Shown here in pieces: positions 9,550 through 20,163 of a DNA stretch of 64,000 bases. The stretch is taken from contig CAJNOJ010000146.1 of NCBI GenBank assembly GCA_905250025.1, forward strand, positions 124,001 through 188,000, given 5' to 3'. A model generated the notes under the pieces. The model saw only the letters and a program-made list of their open reading frames with translations. It did no database searches and was not told where the DNA came from. Within the stretch, counting starts at the first letter, position 1. Every line of letters begins with the position of its first letter. The position numbers were made by a program, and so were the translations under genes. Origin of the DNA: Adineta ricciae (taxonomy: Eukaryota; Rotifera; Eurotatoria; Adinetida; Adinetidae).

Positions 9550-12026
9550 ATGAGCGAAACAGCGGCAGCCGTTGTTGTTGTTATTGAACCATTGGAAACC
9601 ATTGATAATCAAACAGTTCAGTTAAATGTTAAGTACGAAAACTTACACCTAGCAGGAGTTCAAACTCTGAAATGCCTCGATGCTATGCGTAAGGAACGAC
9701 AGTTGTGTGATGTGATATTAACAGTGGAAGGTCACGAATTATTCGCTCATCGCGCTCTCTTATCTTGTCATTCGAATTACTTTCTCGAACTGTTTCTCAA
9801 TGATGAAACCGATCCATTATCCAAAAAACAACTCTACTATCAAATTGATGGCATTGAACATTCAGCATTAAAGTTAATCATTCAATTTATCTACCAAGGG
9901 TGGTTAGTATCCACTTTGATCTCATCATTTTCGTAACTATGCCGTGTTTGATTCCAGTTTTCAATTAACGTCAGATATGGTGCCAACCGTTTATTTCGCA
10001 GCACATCAATTACGTATAGAAATACTTGTCAAAGCGTGTTCAAATTATCTATCAGAACAGTTGACTATTCACACTTGCCTAAGTATGTGATCGAACAGAT
10101 TTAAATCAATCTTATTAGAATGTGTTCTTTTCAGGTACACGGCTGTTAGCTATGGACGATGATCTTCGCACGAAAGCGACTGATTGTATTCAAAATAACT
10201 TCTTTTCTATCCTTGAAACACGTGAATTTCATGCATTGCCATCTCTGCAGTTGGAACTGGTTGGTAAGATGCAATGAATGACTTATTTCGTTAAATTATA
10301 TTGACTATTAGATTATACAATATCTAGTATCCAGCTGATGTGCGATCTGATACTGAACTGGATCGTTGAGCAACTTCGAAAGGATAAGACTTTACAAGAA
10401 ATTGGCGAATACGTACGTCGGATTTTCTTCGAAACGAACAATTAATGTACAAAATCCATCTTTAGATGCATCTGCTCTATTTGAATGACGATAAGACTCT
10501 TCATGATTGTATGGATATGGAAGAGAATAATATCTACTATTCAGACGCTGTGAAGGTAAGTGATCGCTGTACTATTATGCTATTCTCATTGTTTTCTATT
10601 CGTTAGGATTATCAAAGTTATAAATCCACTAAACGAACTGCGTCAGTTTCATCAACATCGAGTAATCCGAGTGAAAGTTTGATATTTGAAACACCCAACC
10701 TACAGTTAGTAAACAATAATCTACCAGCAAAGATCTCGACAAACTCTCCTATACTTGAAACGAAATTAGTTCATATCGGTCAATCAACAGGTGTGTTCTT
10801 ATCATCGATCATTCACACGCTAATCTGCAATCGATTGTTCTAGAACATAGTTATATCGCCATTGCGATTGTCAAAGGCAAATTGTTAAGTATAACCATTC
10901 ATGTTTCACCGGCATCTTCATCGGTTCCTAACACACCGGACACCGTGGATAGTCTTAATGGAGATAGGAATGGTATTGATGAATTTCATGCGATAAATGG
11001 TATTAATGGTTCGGCGACAATCATGGACAAAGATTCGCATCTGGCATCACTTTCGGTAGCACGATGCGGTTTTGGAATTGTTTCAACAAACGATTTTATA
11101 TTTGCTGTTGGTATGTTTGAGAGTAACTAGGTTATATATGCATTTGTTATTTTTGTTAGGTGGATATGATCGTGGAGATTGTCTAGATACTATCGAACAA
11201 TACAGTCCTATCGAAGATAGGTGGACATTATTGTCGGTTCCGATGATTAGTCGACGTGGTCGTGTGTCAGCTGCAATACTCAACAATAAAATCTATGTCT
11301 GTGGCGGTAGTGATGGACAAAAAGAATTGAACACGGGTGAATGTTTAGATACACAATCAATGGACAAATGGTTACCCATCAGTGATCTTGCTACACCCGT
11401 TGCACACGGAGGTAAATACAATCTTAGGCGTATTCCTCTTTGCAAGTTCAATGAACCTTTTAGCAATGTGTAACGATGATTCATACATCTATTTAATCGG
11501 TGGATGTGAAGGCGACAAGTGTAAAAGTAGTTGTTATCGTTACGACCCAGACACGAATCAATGGTCAACATTGAATGAAATGAGTTACGAACGAAGTCAA
11601 GCAGCGGTCGTACATTTTAATGGTAAACTTTACGTGTTTGGTGGCTATCAATCGAATTGGTGTTTATCCTCATGCGAAATACTGAATTTAACTACGAATG
11701 AATGGTCACTCGGGCCGGCGATGCGAGAAAACCGACGTGGGTGCGGTGCCATCGTGTACGAGAATAAAATTTTCATTGTCGGTGGTTCAAATGGTGTAAC
11801 ATCATTAGCATCTATCGAGATTTTTGATCCGATTACTAATGAATGGATTAGTCACATTAATGGACATTGCTATGAGTTGCACATTCCACGTGTAGGTGTT
11901 GGAATAACAGTTTGTCAGGAGAAACTGTATGTTGTCGGTGGTTTCGATGGTCGCAGTTTTCTGAAATCGATTGAAGTTTACGATGAGAACGATCATCGCT
12001 GGAAACTGAGTCAAAACAAAAGCTAA
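9550..12026 (+). CDS. BTB-BACK-kelch protein, probable CUL3 adaptor
   Basis: Nine exons join in phase: 9550-9902, 9958-10082, 10135-10263, 10312-10412, 10466-10555, 10607-10790, 10844-11110, 11160-11411 and 11464-12026, giving 687 residues. Exon 1 holds a BTB domain (LCDVILTVEGHELFAHRALLSCHSNYF region). Exons 2-5 encode a BACK domain. A Ser-rich linker follows. The last three exons encode about six kelch repeats with repeated GG doublets followed by Tyr and Trp, forming a beta-propeller. Such proteins recruit substrates to CUL3 ubiquitin ligases. Two linker exons (10607-11110) are less conserved in look, and a serine- and asparagine-rich insert (residues near 350-390) interrupts the first propeller repeat. 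The exact KLHL subfamily cannot be named. The gene shares a short divergent promoter with URI1. Confidence 0.9.
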
Positions 12027-12356
12027 TATGTGATGCACAGAACTGTTGAGTAGCAATACCAATTCAGTTTTACGTTTATTTTTCGTTGCAATTGTTAATG
12101 ATTTTTTTTTCTGGTCGTTTTTTATACATCTGCATGCGCAAACCCAGCAGAATATAGATTTTGTTTAAATTTAATCATGCAGTAGTTGTTTTTTTTTCAA
12201 TATTAAACAAACAAAAGTACAAATTTCGCGAATATGATTGAACTCTTCAGTGCAGTCTTCGATCAGCGAATGTTCATCAATCTTATTTGTATATTCAAGA
12301 AAAAGAATCACAATGAAGGGCGTTTGTTCGGTATCAACTACATAATAGTATAGAAA
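12027..12356. other. Convergent 3' spacer of kelch and BORCS7-like genes
   Basis: 330 bp between the stop codons of two converging genes. It holds long T runs and presumably both 3' UTRs. No other structure is visible. Confidence 0.5.
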
Positions 12357-12686
12357 TCAGTGTTCCTCGAGTTTCATATCGTTGAAAGTTTGGTGGATTT
12401 GATTTAATTCTTGTGTGTCCAGTTGGAGCACATTCGATTGGAACAATAATTGTTGAGAAAGATGTTCAATTTTATTGATATGTTCTTGTGTTGAAGAAAG
12501 CTGTTGATCACAATTGGCGAACTGTTTTAACGTGGATGTCAAATGATCATTTGTATGAGAATTTTTTATAATGGATTTAACCAGTGCTGCCAGGGAGTTG
12601 ATCGACGATTGCGCTTTGGAACAAACACTGGTTTTAGCGTCGTCGTTGGAAAATGAAATCGGTAAACCAGATACTGGTGTTGCCAT
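12357..12686 (-). CDS. BORCS7-like small helical protein
   Basis: A single exon encodes 109 residues. The protein is almost wholly alpha-helical in look, with Ala/Leu/Gln-rich heptads and no membrane segment. Its length and residue pattern resemble BORCS7 (C10orf32), including a central helix of the form KSIIKNS...LKQFANCDQQLSSTQ, which parallels the family's KQVLKGSRSSELL...DAILHSEDSL region as I recall it. BORC couples lysosomes to kinesin through ARL8. The identification rests on recalled similarity and may be wrong; another BLOC-1/BORC-type subunit is possible. The gene converges with the kelch gene. Confidence 0.5.
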   Translation of the reverse strand: MATPVSGLPISFSNDDAKTSVCSKAQSSINSLAALVKSIIKNSHTNDHLTSTLKQFANCDQQLSSTQEHINKIEHLSQQLLFQSNVLQLDTQELNQIHQTFNDMKLEEH

Positions 12687-13414
12687 ATTATTCAGTCAAT
12701 GTCGCGTTTTATCTTCTCTTGCATATTTGATTAGACTGTCATCACATGTGTGAATCGATGGAAATTTTAGCGAATCAAAAATCGCCTTTTCCAAGAGACT
12801 GACTGGTAGCGCCGCTACACTATCAAGCAGAGACAGAAGGAAAAGGAGAAGTCCATTACGATCATTGCCAAGAGCGAAAGTTTCAATGATGACTGTGTTG
12901 TAAATATGAACAGTAGCGGCAACATTAGCGATCTCCTATATTGAAGATTTTTAGTTAGTTGTGAATTCAGCACAGAAGATGAAAAGTTTGCTGATCTACA
13001 TAATCTCATATGAAACCGATGAGTGTGCAGAAGGAAAAACTCTCTTTCGAATGTATTGGTGAAGCAGTCAAGAAAGAGAGACTAAATTTGATATATTTGA
13101 TTAGCTTCTTTTTTTTTTCTCGCTGTCTCTCTTCGCTGTCACTTATGGAAACTACTAGAGAAGAAGAAGAAGAAGAGATAAATATGTAAACCTGGCAGAG
13201 AACGAATGAGAGATATAGAGGAATAGGATGGATTAGTTTTGGAATTGTGGAGAAATATGCTTGTCGTTGTGCCAAACTGTCAAATCTACGATCTGCTCGT
13301 TTACAACTAACCAACTTCTGTCCGCTGGAACAATATACAACATCTGATCTTGTCGTTGTCGATGATCAAACAGTTTGTTTGAACCCGTCCGATGCCGTCG
13401 TTTATCTTTCGATT
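12687..13414. other. Spacer upstream of the GABA-receptor-like gene
   Basis: About 730 bp between the BORCS7-like start (-) and the channel gene start (+). It includes a polypurine tract near 13155-13185 and a poly-T run near 13109-13120. The open frames here are short and Ser/Leu-rich. It must hold both promoters. Confidence 0.45.
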
Positions 13415-15497
13415 ATGTTTTCTCGGTATCAACACATCCGACTTTATCTTATGATTCAACTGCTCTACACAATCATCGTTCAGCGGTATGTTGACATTCA
13501 AAATTTTATCTTAATTTTCGGCATCCACCAAGTATAAAGAAGGCATCCAGTCTAAGAGATTATTTACCATGTTCTATGTTGAGTTAAGTCTCATCATCAC
13601 TATCATACATAATGTTTGAGCCAATCATAAGAGAATCGAATTTGATATGAGGAGAAACTCTATCAAGTAGCAGGAAAAAAATCTAAATTGAATTACCCCT
13701 AGGCATTACATGTCTGCTCGCATGATCGAATGTTTATTGGATCGAATCGATCGTCCTATATTCTAATAAGGAAGTAATAATACAACTTACAAGTGATGTT
13801 GTCCTTCCAACTGTTCGAAAATAGTATCAAGTTGCAATTTAATAGTTAAAGAACCGATTACTGTGTATTGTTTTTTTTTTTCATAAATAGAAGTTCGCAA
13901 CGAATGACTCCCAGCCGTTTGAAAGATGCTACAGTTGCTATTAATGATCTGCTGAAAGAATACGACATTCGTTTGCGGCCTTCATTTGGAGGTGAGTTTC
14001 GATTGTCTTTTCAATGCTCGAATAACCGGTCTGCTTCAGGTGAACCACTTTCTCTAGATATTGAAATCCGTTTAGCAAGTTTTGACAGTATATCCGAAGT
14101 CAATATGGATTACACATTAACGCTGTATTTAAATCAATATTGGCGTGATGATCGTCTTGTATTCGGGAATACAAGTGAAGAAATAACTTTAACCGGTGAA
14201 ATCATCGATAAATTTTGGCTACCCGATACGTTTTTTCCCAATGACAAAAGTGCCTACTTGCACGATGTGACAGAAAAGAATAAGATGATCCGTATTAATG
14301 GCAACGGAGATATTCTCTATGGAATGAGATTTACAAGTACATTAGCATGCATGATGGATCTTCGACGATATCCACTCGATCGACAAAATTGTACCGTCGA
14401 AGTGGAATCATACGGATACACGCAAGCTGACGTCATTATGCGTTGGAAAAGTGGCCGTTCATCAATTCTAGATCTCGATAAAGTTCAATTACCACAATTT
14501 ACGATTCTCGGCTATGATACCATATCGTATAGCATATACTTAGCTACAGGTACAGAAAAAGTCCTTGATGAGAGCATAGAGAGAATATTTGTGTTCAAGG
14601 TACCTATCAACGTCTTTCGCTGAGCTTTGTTCTTCAACGTAATATCGGTTATTTTCTATTTCAAACATATCTCCCATCAATTCTCATCGTCGTGTTATCT
14701 TGGGTTAGTTTTTGGATAAATCACGAAGCCACTAGTGCGCGCGTTGCATTAGGTGAAATCAAATTTTGTACACAAGTCAAAATAAAATCGATCTTCTTCT
14801 GTTTTAAGGTATTACAACTGTTCTGACGATGACAACTATATCAACTGGTGTTCGGTCGTCACTGCCACGCATTTCATACGTTAAAGCAATAGATATTTAC
14901 CTAGTAACCTGTTTTGTCTTTGTCTTTTCTGCGCTTTTGGAATATGCCGCTGTTAACTATCTCTACTGGGGTAGTCGAGCAAAACGAAGAAAAGCAGCGA
15001 ATGAAATAGCCAAGATGCAAAAGGAAGCCCAGGTATGTGAATTCAATTCACAAAAGCTTTGGTACATTGCATGAGTCTATATTTAGGATGGTTATGAATT
15101 AGAAGAAATCGCCATTAATCGGGCTTCACCTATTATTGGTTTACGTACAAATCCTTCTGAGAATCATCGTAGAAGACGAAGAAGAACACCTTCGACAACG
15201 CGTGATGAGCATTGTCACAGTAATCATACTATTGTCACGCAGTATCCACGTTTACGATCGTTAGTAAGAGGCAATCCAGCTATCAACCCATCAACGTATA
15301 TGCGCCACTCACATCCGCATCGAACACGACGTTTTCTAAGATACCTTCGGACTCATACACGATGTTTCAGTCAGCCATTTTTACATGTTGAAGATGTGAA
15401 TGATATCGATCGCTGGTCACGTCTTTGTTTTCCCGTTCTTTTTTCCTTATTTAATGCATGCTATTGGCCTTTTTTCATTGTTCGACCACACGAATAG
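13415..15497 (+). CDS. GABA-A receptor beta-like anion channel subunit
   Basis: Six exons join in phase: 13415-13485, 13891-13991, 14040-14549, 14600-14752, 14809-15032 and 15087-15497, giving 489 residues. Exon 1 encodes a signal peptide. The extracellular domain has the Cys-loop (two Cys separated by 13 residues, [15 protein letters not shown]). It keeps beta-subunit GABA-site residues: the ESYGYT loop B and a TGTY loop C. M2 begins with the [16 protein letters not shown] signature of anion-selective channels. M3 follows, then a His/Arg-rich intracellular loop and M4 near the C-terminus ([15 protein letters not shown]). It is a pentameric ligand-gated chloride channel of neurons or muscle. 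The first intron (405 bp) is much longer than the others. The second (13992-14039) is 48 nt, stop-free and in frame. An AATAAA lies at 15532. Confidence 0.93.
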
Positions 15498-15531
15498 ATC
15501 TCTTATATTTCAAGTCGTGTCTTTGTTTTGT

Positions 15532-15537
15532 AATAAA
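15532..15537 (+). terminator. Polyadenylation signal of the GABA-receptor-like gene
   Basis: AATAAA 35 nt after the stop codon at 15497, in T- and A-rich sequence. Confidence 0.55.
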
Positions 15538-15821
15538 CAAAAATGAGAAGAATATTTAGACTCTTATTGCTTGTCTGAAGCTACTGCGAGGCAAAACTCA
15601 ATTTCTCAATGCAATCAACGTCAACAAAGCGTTTATATTTCTTTTGTGTGATAGATCTTTCTCCAAAGAATTGTTGTAGAAATATGATTGTGATCAAAGA
15701 GGATCACTCGTTCAATGATTCTCGAAGGGCTACTGAACGATAGATCATTATCATCCGTCTTCAATCCTACATATAAGTAAGGGGCAACATCATCATCATC
15801 AGCATTCAACAATTGTCAAGT

Positions 15822-16691
15822 ATGAAGAATACCGTCTTTCTTCGGATTATCATCGTATTTATGACTTTCAATGATCTACATAGTAAATACGCGTGTGATC
15901 GTTTCGAAAGCAATGATCCAAACTGTTTCTCTTTCTGTTTGTAGGTGAAGTACTTCGAAGTTCCAGCAAAAAATACTCGTCTCTATGTGTTTGCTACTCT
16001 ACACCGAATGAACTTTTTCTTTCTATAGTATCATTATTACGACATAATGATACTTGTTCTGTGCGTCATTGTCATCAAGGCCAGTTTTATCCACCACTAT
16101 TCCATCTCACTCAACTAATACCACAACTTATTAATCATTCACATTGTCTTCGAGATTTCCAGTGTCTTCATTCTCTACATACTCCTGAACATTGCAATCA
16201 ATGTTATATCTCGTCATCGTTAATGGTTCATAATCATTCTTTCCAATCGGAGGGTCTTCCGATGAGCACATGTTTTCACCTTTGTCAATATGACCCATCG
16301 TGCGGCACTCTTTGTCTTAATGAACAAACAACAGTGGCATTGAGCTGTTACAATTGTCAAAGTCCGCGGTCGCATATCAGCTGCTAGTAAATTCAATCTT
16401 CGTATGCTATATAAATCCGTTTTTTCCTAAATTTGTAGTTGTATTCAAGCCAATCCATTGGCATTGGATTCTTCGATCGTAGTTAAAAGCAGTAAGAAAC
16501 GATGGATGGAGAAACTTGGTTTACCGGCCGCTGGTTACCTTTTTTTACTTATCTTATCTGTCATTCCGTTATTCATCGTCGTTAAACTTATCTATCAACA
16601 ATTAGATCGATATCAAAACGGATCGATCGACCGGCGCACACATATACATATGAACCGAAAACTATTCCGCCGACCGTCTGCTGCAGTATGA
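15822..16691 (+). CDS. Orphan cysteine-rich type I membrane protein
   Basis: I do not recognise this family. Three exons join in phase: 15822-15882, 15945-16386 and 16439-16691, giving 251 residues. Exon 1 is a typical signal peptide (MKNTVFLRIIIVFMTF). Exon 2 encodes a compact ectodomain with about 18 Cys, many in close pairs (CHQ, CNQC, CHLC, CGTLC, CYNC), and many His. Exon 3 adds CIQANPLALD, then a single membrane helix near residues 200-222 and a short basic tail. The last codon of exon 2 is split (TA + T) so that splicing turns a would-be TAG into Tyr; intron retention would truncate the protein before the membrane helix, giving a secreted form. The fold resembles small extracellular disulphide domains, but no ligand or receptor role can be assigned. 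Confidence 0.7.
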
Positions 16692-16754
16692 ACTCGATGG
16701 ATAGTTTTGTTTTGTTTTTTATTTCAAAAAAAGAAAAGCAAAGTTCTTAGGAGT

Positions 16755-18198
16755 TTAATTTTCGTTAATCTCTGTGTCGTTATCTTCGTTTTCCGCATCG
16801 GGATCGTTTGGTTGTATCTCGGGAACTACAGGTAGAGTAGCAGCAATCTTCGCTTGAGCTTCAGACAATGTATCAGAACGGTAAACTTTCTCGCGAATCC
16901 ACGGTTGAGAAAAGGCTTGATTGACAGTAAGGCGATCACGAACGTTGACTTTCAAAAGTTTATTAACGAAACTCTAAGAAAATAACGCAATCCAGTGCTA
17001 AAAATATTTTAAACAATCAAACATACTTTGCCATTCACTGATACATGTTCCCATTCAGGTGCGTCATACTCAATGGCACCTTTGAGAATCTTCTGAAAGA
17101 TCTCTTTTTGTGTGCCATGAAATGGATACTTAGCAGTAAAACTAAATAAAATCATAGGAAATTGACATCGAACTCGGTCAGAACTTACCAAAAATAAATC
17201 AAAATTCCTAACTGCCACATATCCGATGATGGACTATACGGTTCTCCACGTAAGATCTCAGGAGCTATAACAACCAAAACATACATCTTTCAATTCGATT
17301 GTTCATTTCATACCACAAAAGCTTGGTGTTGCATTAACAAGTAGATTGATTGCATCACGTGTACATATATTAGCATAAGCATAGTCGACAAGACACAATT
17401 TCGATTCTTTTTCCTCTTCACGAATGATAATATTCTCACCATGAAGTTTTCCATGATGAACTTTATGTTCATGCAGATACTATTGAAAATGACAGACATT
17501 GCTAAATAGACGAGACAAAGCATCTCTGTTTTACCTCAAGTCCTTTCAAGATTTGTGAACAGTATTTCGATAGATCATGTTCTGTATAAACTTCCATTCG
17601 AGCAATTCTAGAGAATATCGATCAAATACATATTCTACCGATTGATTTCGCGTACTTTTGAAATAGATTCGGTCCATTGATGTAGTCTTGAACGATGTAA
17701 ATATGTGTTTGTGATTCGAGAATTTCTCGAAGAACAACCTTTTATGGAAAAAGAGAAAATAGTTTATTCGCGCACGGATAAAAATCTCGTACCAGATTTG
17801 GATGATCAAGTTGTAAAACATGTGAAGCATTTTTAAGCGGAGTTCTTCGACTTCCCTATTCGAAATCGTCATCGAATCGATTCAATCACGATCTTTTTTC
17901 GCATCACTTACACGTTTTGGAATGCATTTTACTACTCGAATGGTTTGCCGGTTCTTCAATCGACATTTATATACATCAGCGAATTCTCCGCTACATAGAA
18001 AAACATATGATATTCATTCAGAAGACAAGAATAACACTTTTACTGGTTAATTAAACCATCTAAATCATAAAGGTCTTCGATTTTTTCAACTAATATCGTT
18101 CCCGCAATCCAACGCGTTTGTTCTGTTGGTAAATTTTCATTGACTTGTTGCTGCTGCTGCTGTTGTTGCTGTTGTCCTGCTTCTTCTTCTTCTTCCAT
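16755..18198 (-). CDS. CAMK-like pseudokinase with polyglutamine N-terminus
   Basis: Nine exons join in phase: 18044-18198, 17912-17990, 17793-17855, 17656-17738, 17535-17607, 17314-17479, 17189-17264, 17027-17141 and 16755-16973, giving 342 residues. After a Glu run and a run of nine or ten Gln comes a protein kinase fold: a weak glycine loop (HGEFADVYKC), the beta-3 Lys (VVKCIPK), a hinge (IYIVQDYING), the APE motif (CAPEILRG), a conserved DMWQLGILIY helix and a C-terminal lobe like those of calcium/calmodulin-dependent kinases. The catalytic loop HRDLKPEN is replaced by HGKLHGEN, which loses the proton-accepting Asp, and DFG is replaced by DYA. It is therefore probably catalytically dead and acts as a scaffold or regulator. 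The C-terminal tail is acidic. Confidence 0.82.
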
Positions 18199-18800
18199 GA
18201 TGATGAATATACACCTTCACAATGGTAAACGTAAAAACGGCAATGAAAGCAAGAAAATGTTATTCTATGATTTAAAAGTAGGAGAAAAACAGAAAACAGC
18301 GATCGTCAATAGAAGCAAGAAGAAGAAAAGAGAGAATTCTTTAGTTACGCGAGTATTGAGGAGAACGAGAAGTGTTGCCATTCACTCTTTCATAAATCAA
18401 ACTTTCTGTTTTATATTGATTATTTGTTCGTCGGCACGCGATCGAATTCAAGCAACAAATTTTTTCGAATGTTCAATACAATTGACTAAAGCTCCATCGT
18501 TTAACGATGAAATAAAACTTGGTAGAGAATTTCTAATTGAGAGTCGATTATATCGAGAAATTTCTTTTCGTAGTCTCAACAACAATCGAGAAACACGTGT
18601 ATTTCTTGCAGTTCGATTTGATTCCGAGCCATTTTATTGTCAACGGATTTTTGTACAAAAGAAAGAAAAAACACGCATAAATACAAGACAATCATCGCAG
18701 AAAAGAAGATCATTAGAACTAGAGGGAAGCATTGTGGGTGAATTAAAATGAAAGCACCAAGAATGAATTTGCTAGAGGCGGAATGTAGGAAAAGAAGGTG
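18199..18800. other. Spacer between SLC25A44 and the pseudokinase
   Basis: About 600 bp on which a plus-strand frame stays open from 18140 to 18751. Its start overlaps the polyglutamine codons read backwards, and its product is low in complexity. I regard it as spacer holding the pseudokinase promoter, but the long open frame is noted as a minor oddity. Confidence 0.45.
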
Positions 18801-19935
18801 CTACCATCGCACAAGTCCTCGATATTCTTCTTTCAATGATATACGCTTGACTGTTTCATAACCGAAGATAATAAATAAGGAATAGACACAGGAATGTGAT
18901 AGACGTGCTGTTAGACCTTTGGTAAATACACCAAAACGTTCTTCTTGCCATAGTTCGTACATGATTTGTGCTACTCGTCGACGTTCTTGTTCGACTTGAA
19001 TACGAGTTCGACATACATCTAAGGGATTCGTCAATATCGTCGATGTAAGTGATGATAATGGTCCAGCAATACATTGAATTGCCAGTACGGGTAAAGGAAA
19101 TAGGGACGCTAAAGGAAAAGCATTCGTCCGTTATTTAAATGATTCTGTCGATTCACTTACGAAAGATTTTTTCTATTTGAAGCATCTGTCGTTGATAGAA
19201 GTAATACGATGGCCACCAGATGGCACTTGTTAAACTGAACAAAAATGTCGATATTACATAACCACGATAGAAACCTTTCAGGCTAGGTCGTGGCTTTGCG
19301 TTTGTCTCTGGATTTTGTTCATATAGCAACGTTCGACAGATGTGTTTAAAGATCAAATAATTATTTGCACGGATTTCTTTTGGTACATGTATGCGTTCGA
19401 TTTGTCGTTGTTGCCGACGACTGGTCGATGCTTTGGATAGTTTTGTATCAGACATGGATGAGATTCCATCTATCGTTCGAGTTATTTTTGCCGGTGACGT
19501 CAATCCAACTAATTGCATATGTTGAGAAATAATATCAATCGGACAAGCAAGCACTTGAGAACATAGAGAAGCTACTGTACCACCAACACCAGCGCGAAAG
19601 TATTCATTCGTTGATAAGATATTTGCACGAGCACGTGTCGCTTCGAATGTTGTGATATAGATCAGACCAGGTATTAACTGGCAGTTATAAACAAGAAAGC
19701 CTTTGTACAATGATCGAAAACCTTCATACCGCACGGTTGTCTGCAGAGCATGCCATGTGCCTCGGTATATTGAAGATTGAACTTGAACTTGTAGACGTGT
19801 GCGGACGAGTGTAAATGGATAAAGAAATGAACGTACGACGAATGTCGAGAGAAGATTCAATGGAACGTAGCGTTTTTTATCGAGCATAGGCCAATCGATA
19901 TCATGTGTGAGACTTGGTTCATCACTTTCAGACAT
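18801..19935 (-). CDS. SLC25A44: Mitochondrial carrier SLC25A44-like
   Basis: Two exons, 19161-19935 and 18801-19108, give 360 residues. Three mitochondrial-carrier repeats are visible. Their signature Px(D/E)xx(K/R) motifs appear as YPFTLVRTRLQ, CPIDIISQHMQ and NPLDVCRTRIQ, each closing the matrix side of a helix pair. The N-terminal DWPMLDKKRYVPLN and the RGYVISTF...WWPSYYFY segment closely parallel SLC25A44, the branched-chain amino acid carrier of the inner mitochondrial membrane. A Ser/Arg-rich insert of roughly 45 residues lies between the second carrier signature and its partner helix. A T-rich tract ending in AAG lies just before the ATG. The gene sits between EDC4 and the pseudokinase on the same strand. 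Confidence 0.88.
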
Positions 19936-20163
19936 GAAGTACTTAAAAAATAAAGAAGAAGTTTTGGTTGGTTTTTCTAAGTGAATTGAAACGTTTTTAC
20001 GAAAAAATGTATTTCTGGTTTTATATAAACAAACAAAAAAGAACTAATACAAACGAAACTTGAGAACAATGAATACAATTATTGGGAACTTCTTTTTTTT
20101 CACAGCAGAAAGCATCTGAAAGAAAGTGTGCGTTTCACATACAGCAAACAAGAAAAAGCAGTT

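Noticed and set aside
18140..18751. A 203-codon plus-strand open frame opposite the start of the pseudokinase gene and its upstream DNA.
   Set aside because: Its first part is the polyglutamine tract read backwards (poly-Cys), the rest is low-complexity with no domain, and it overlaps the pseudokinase promoter.
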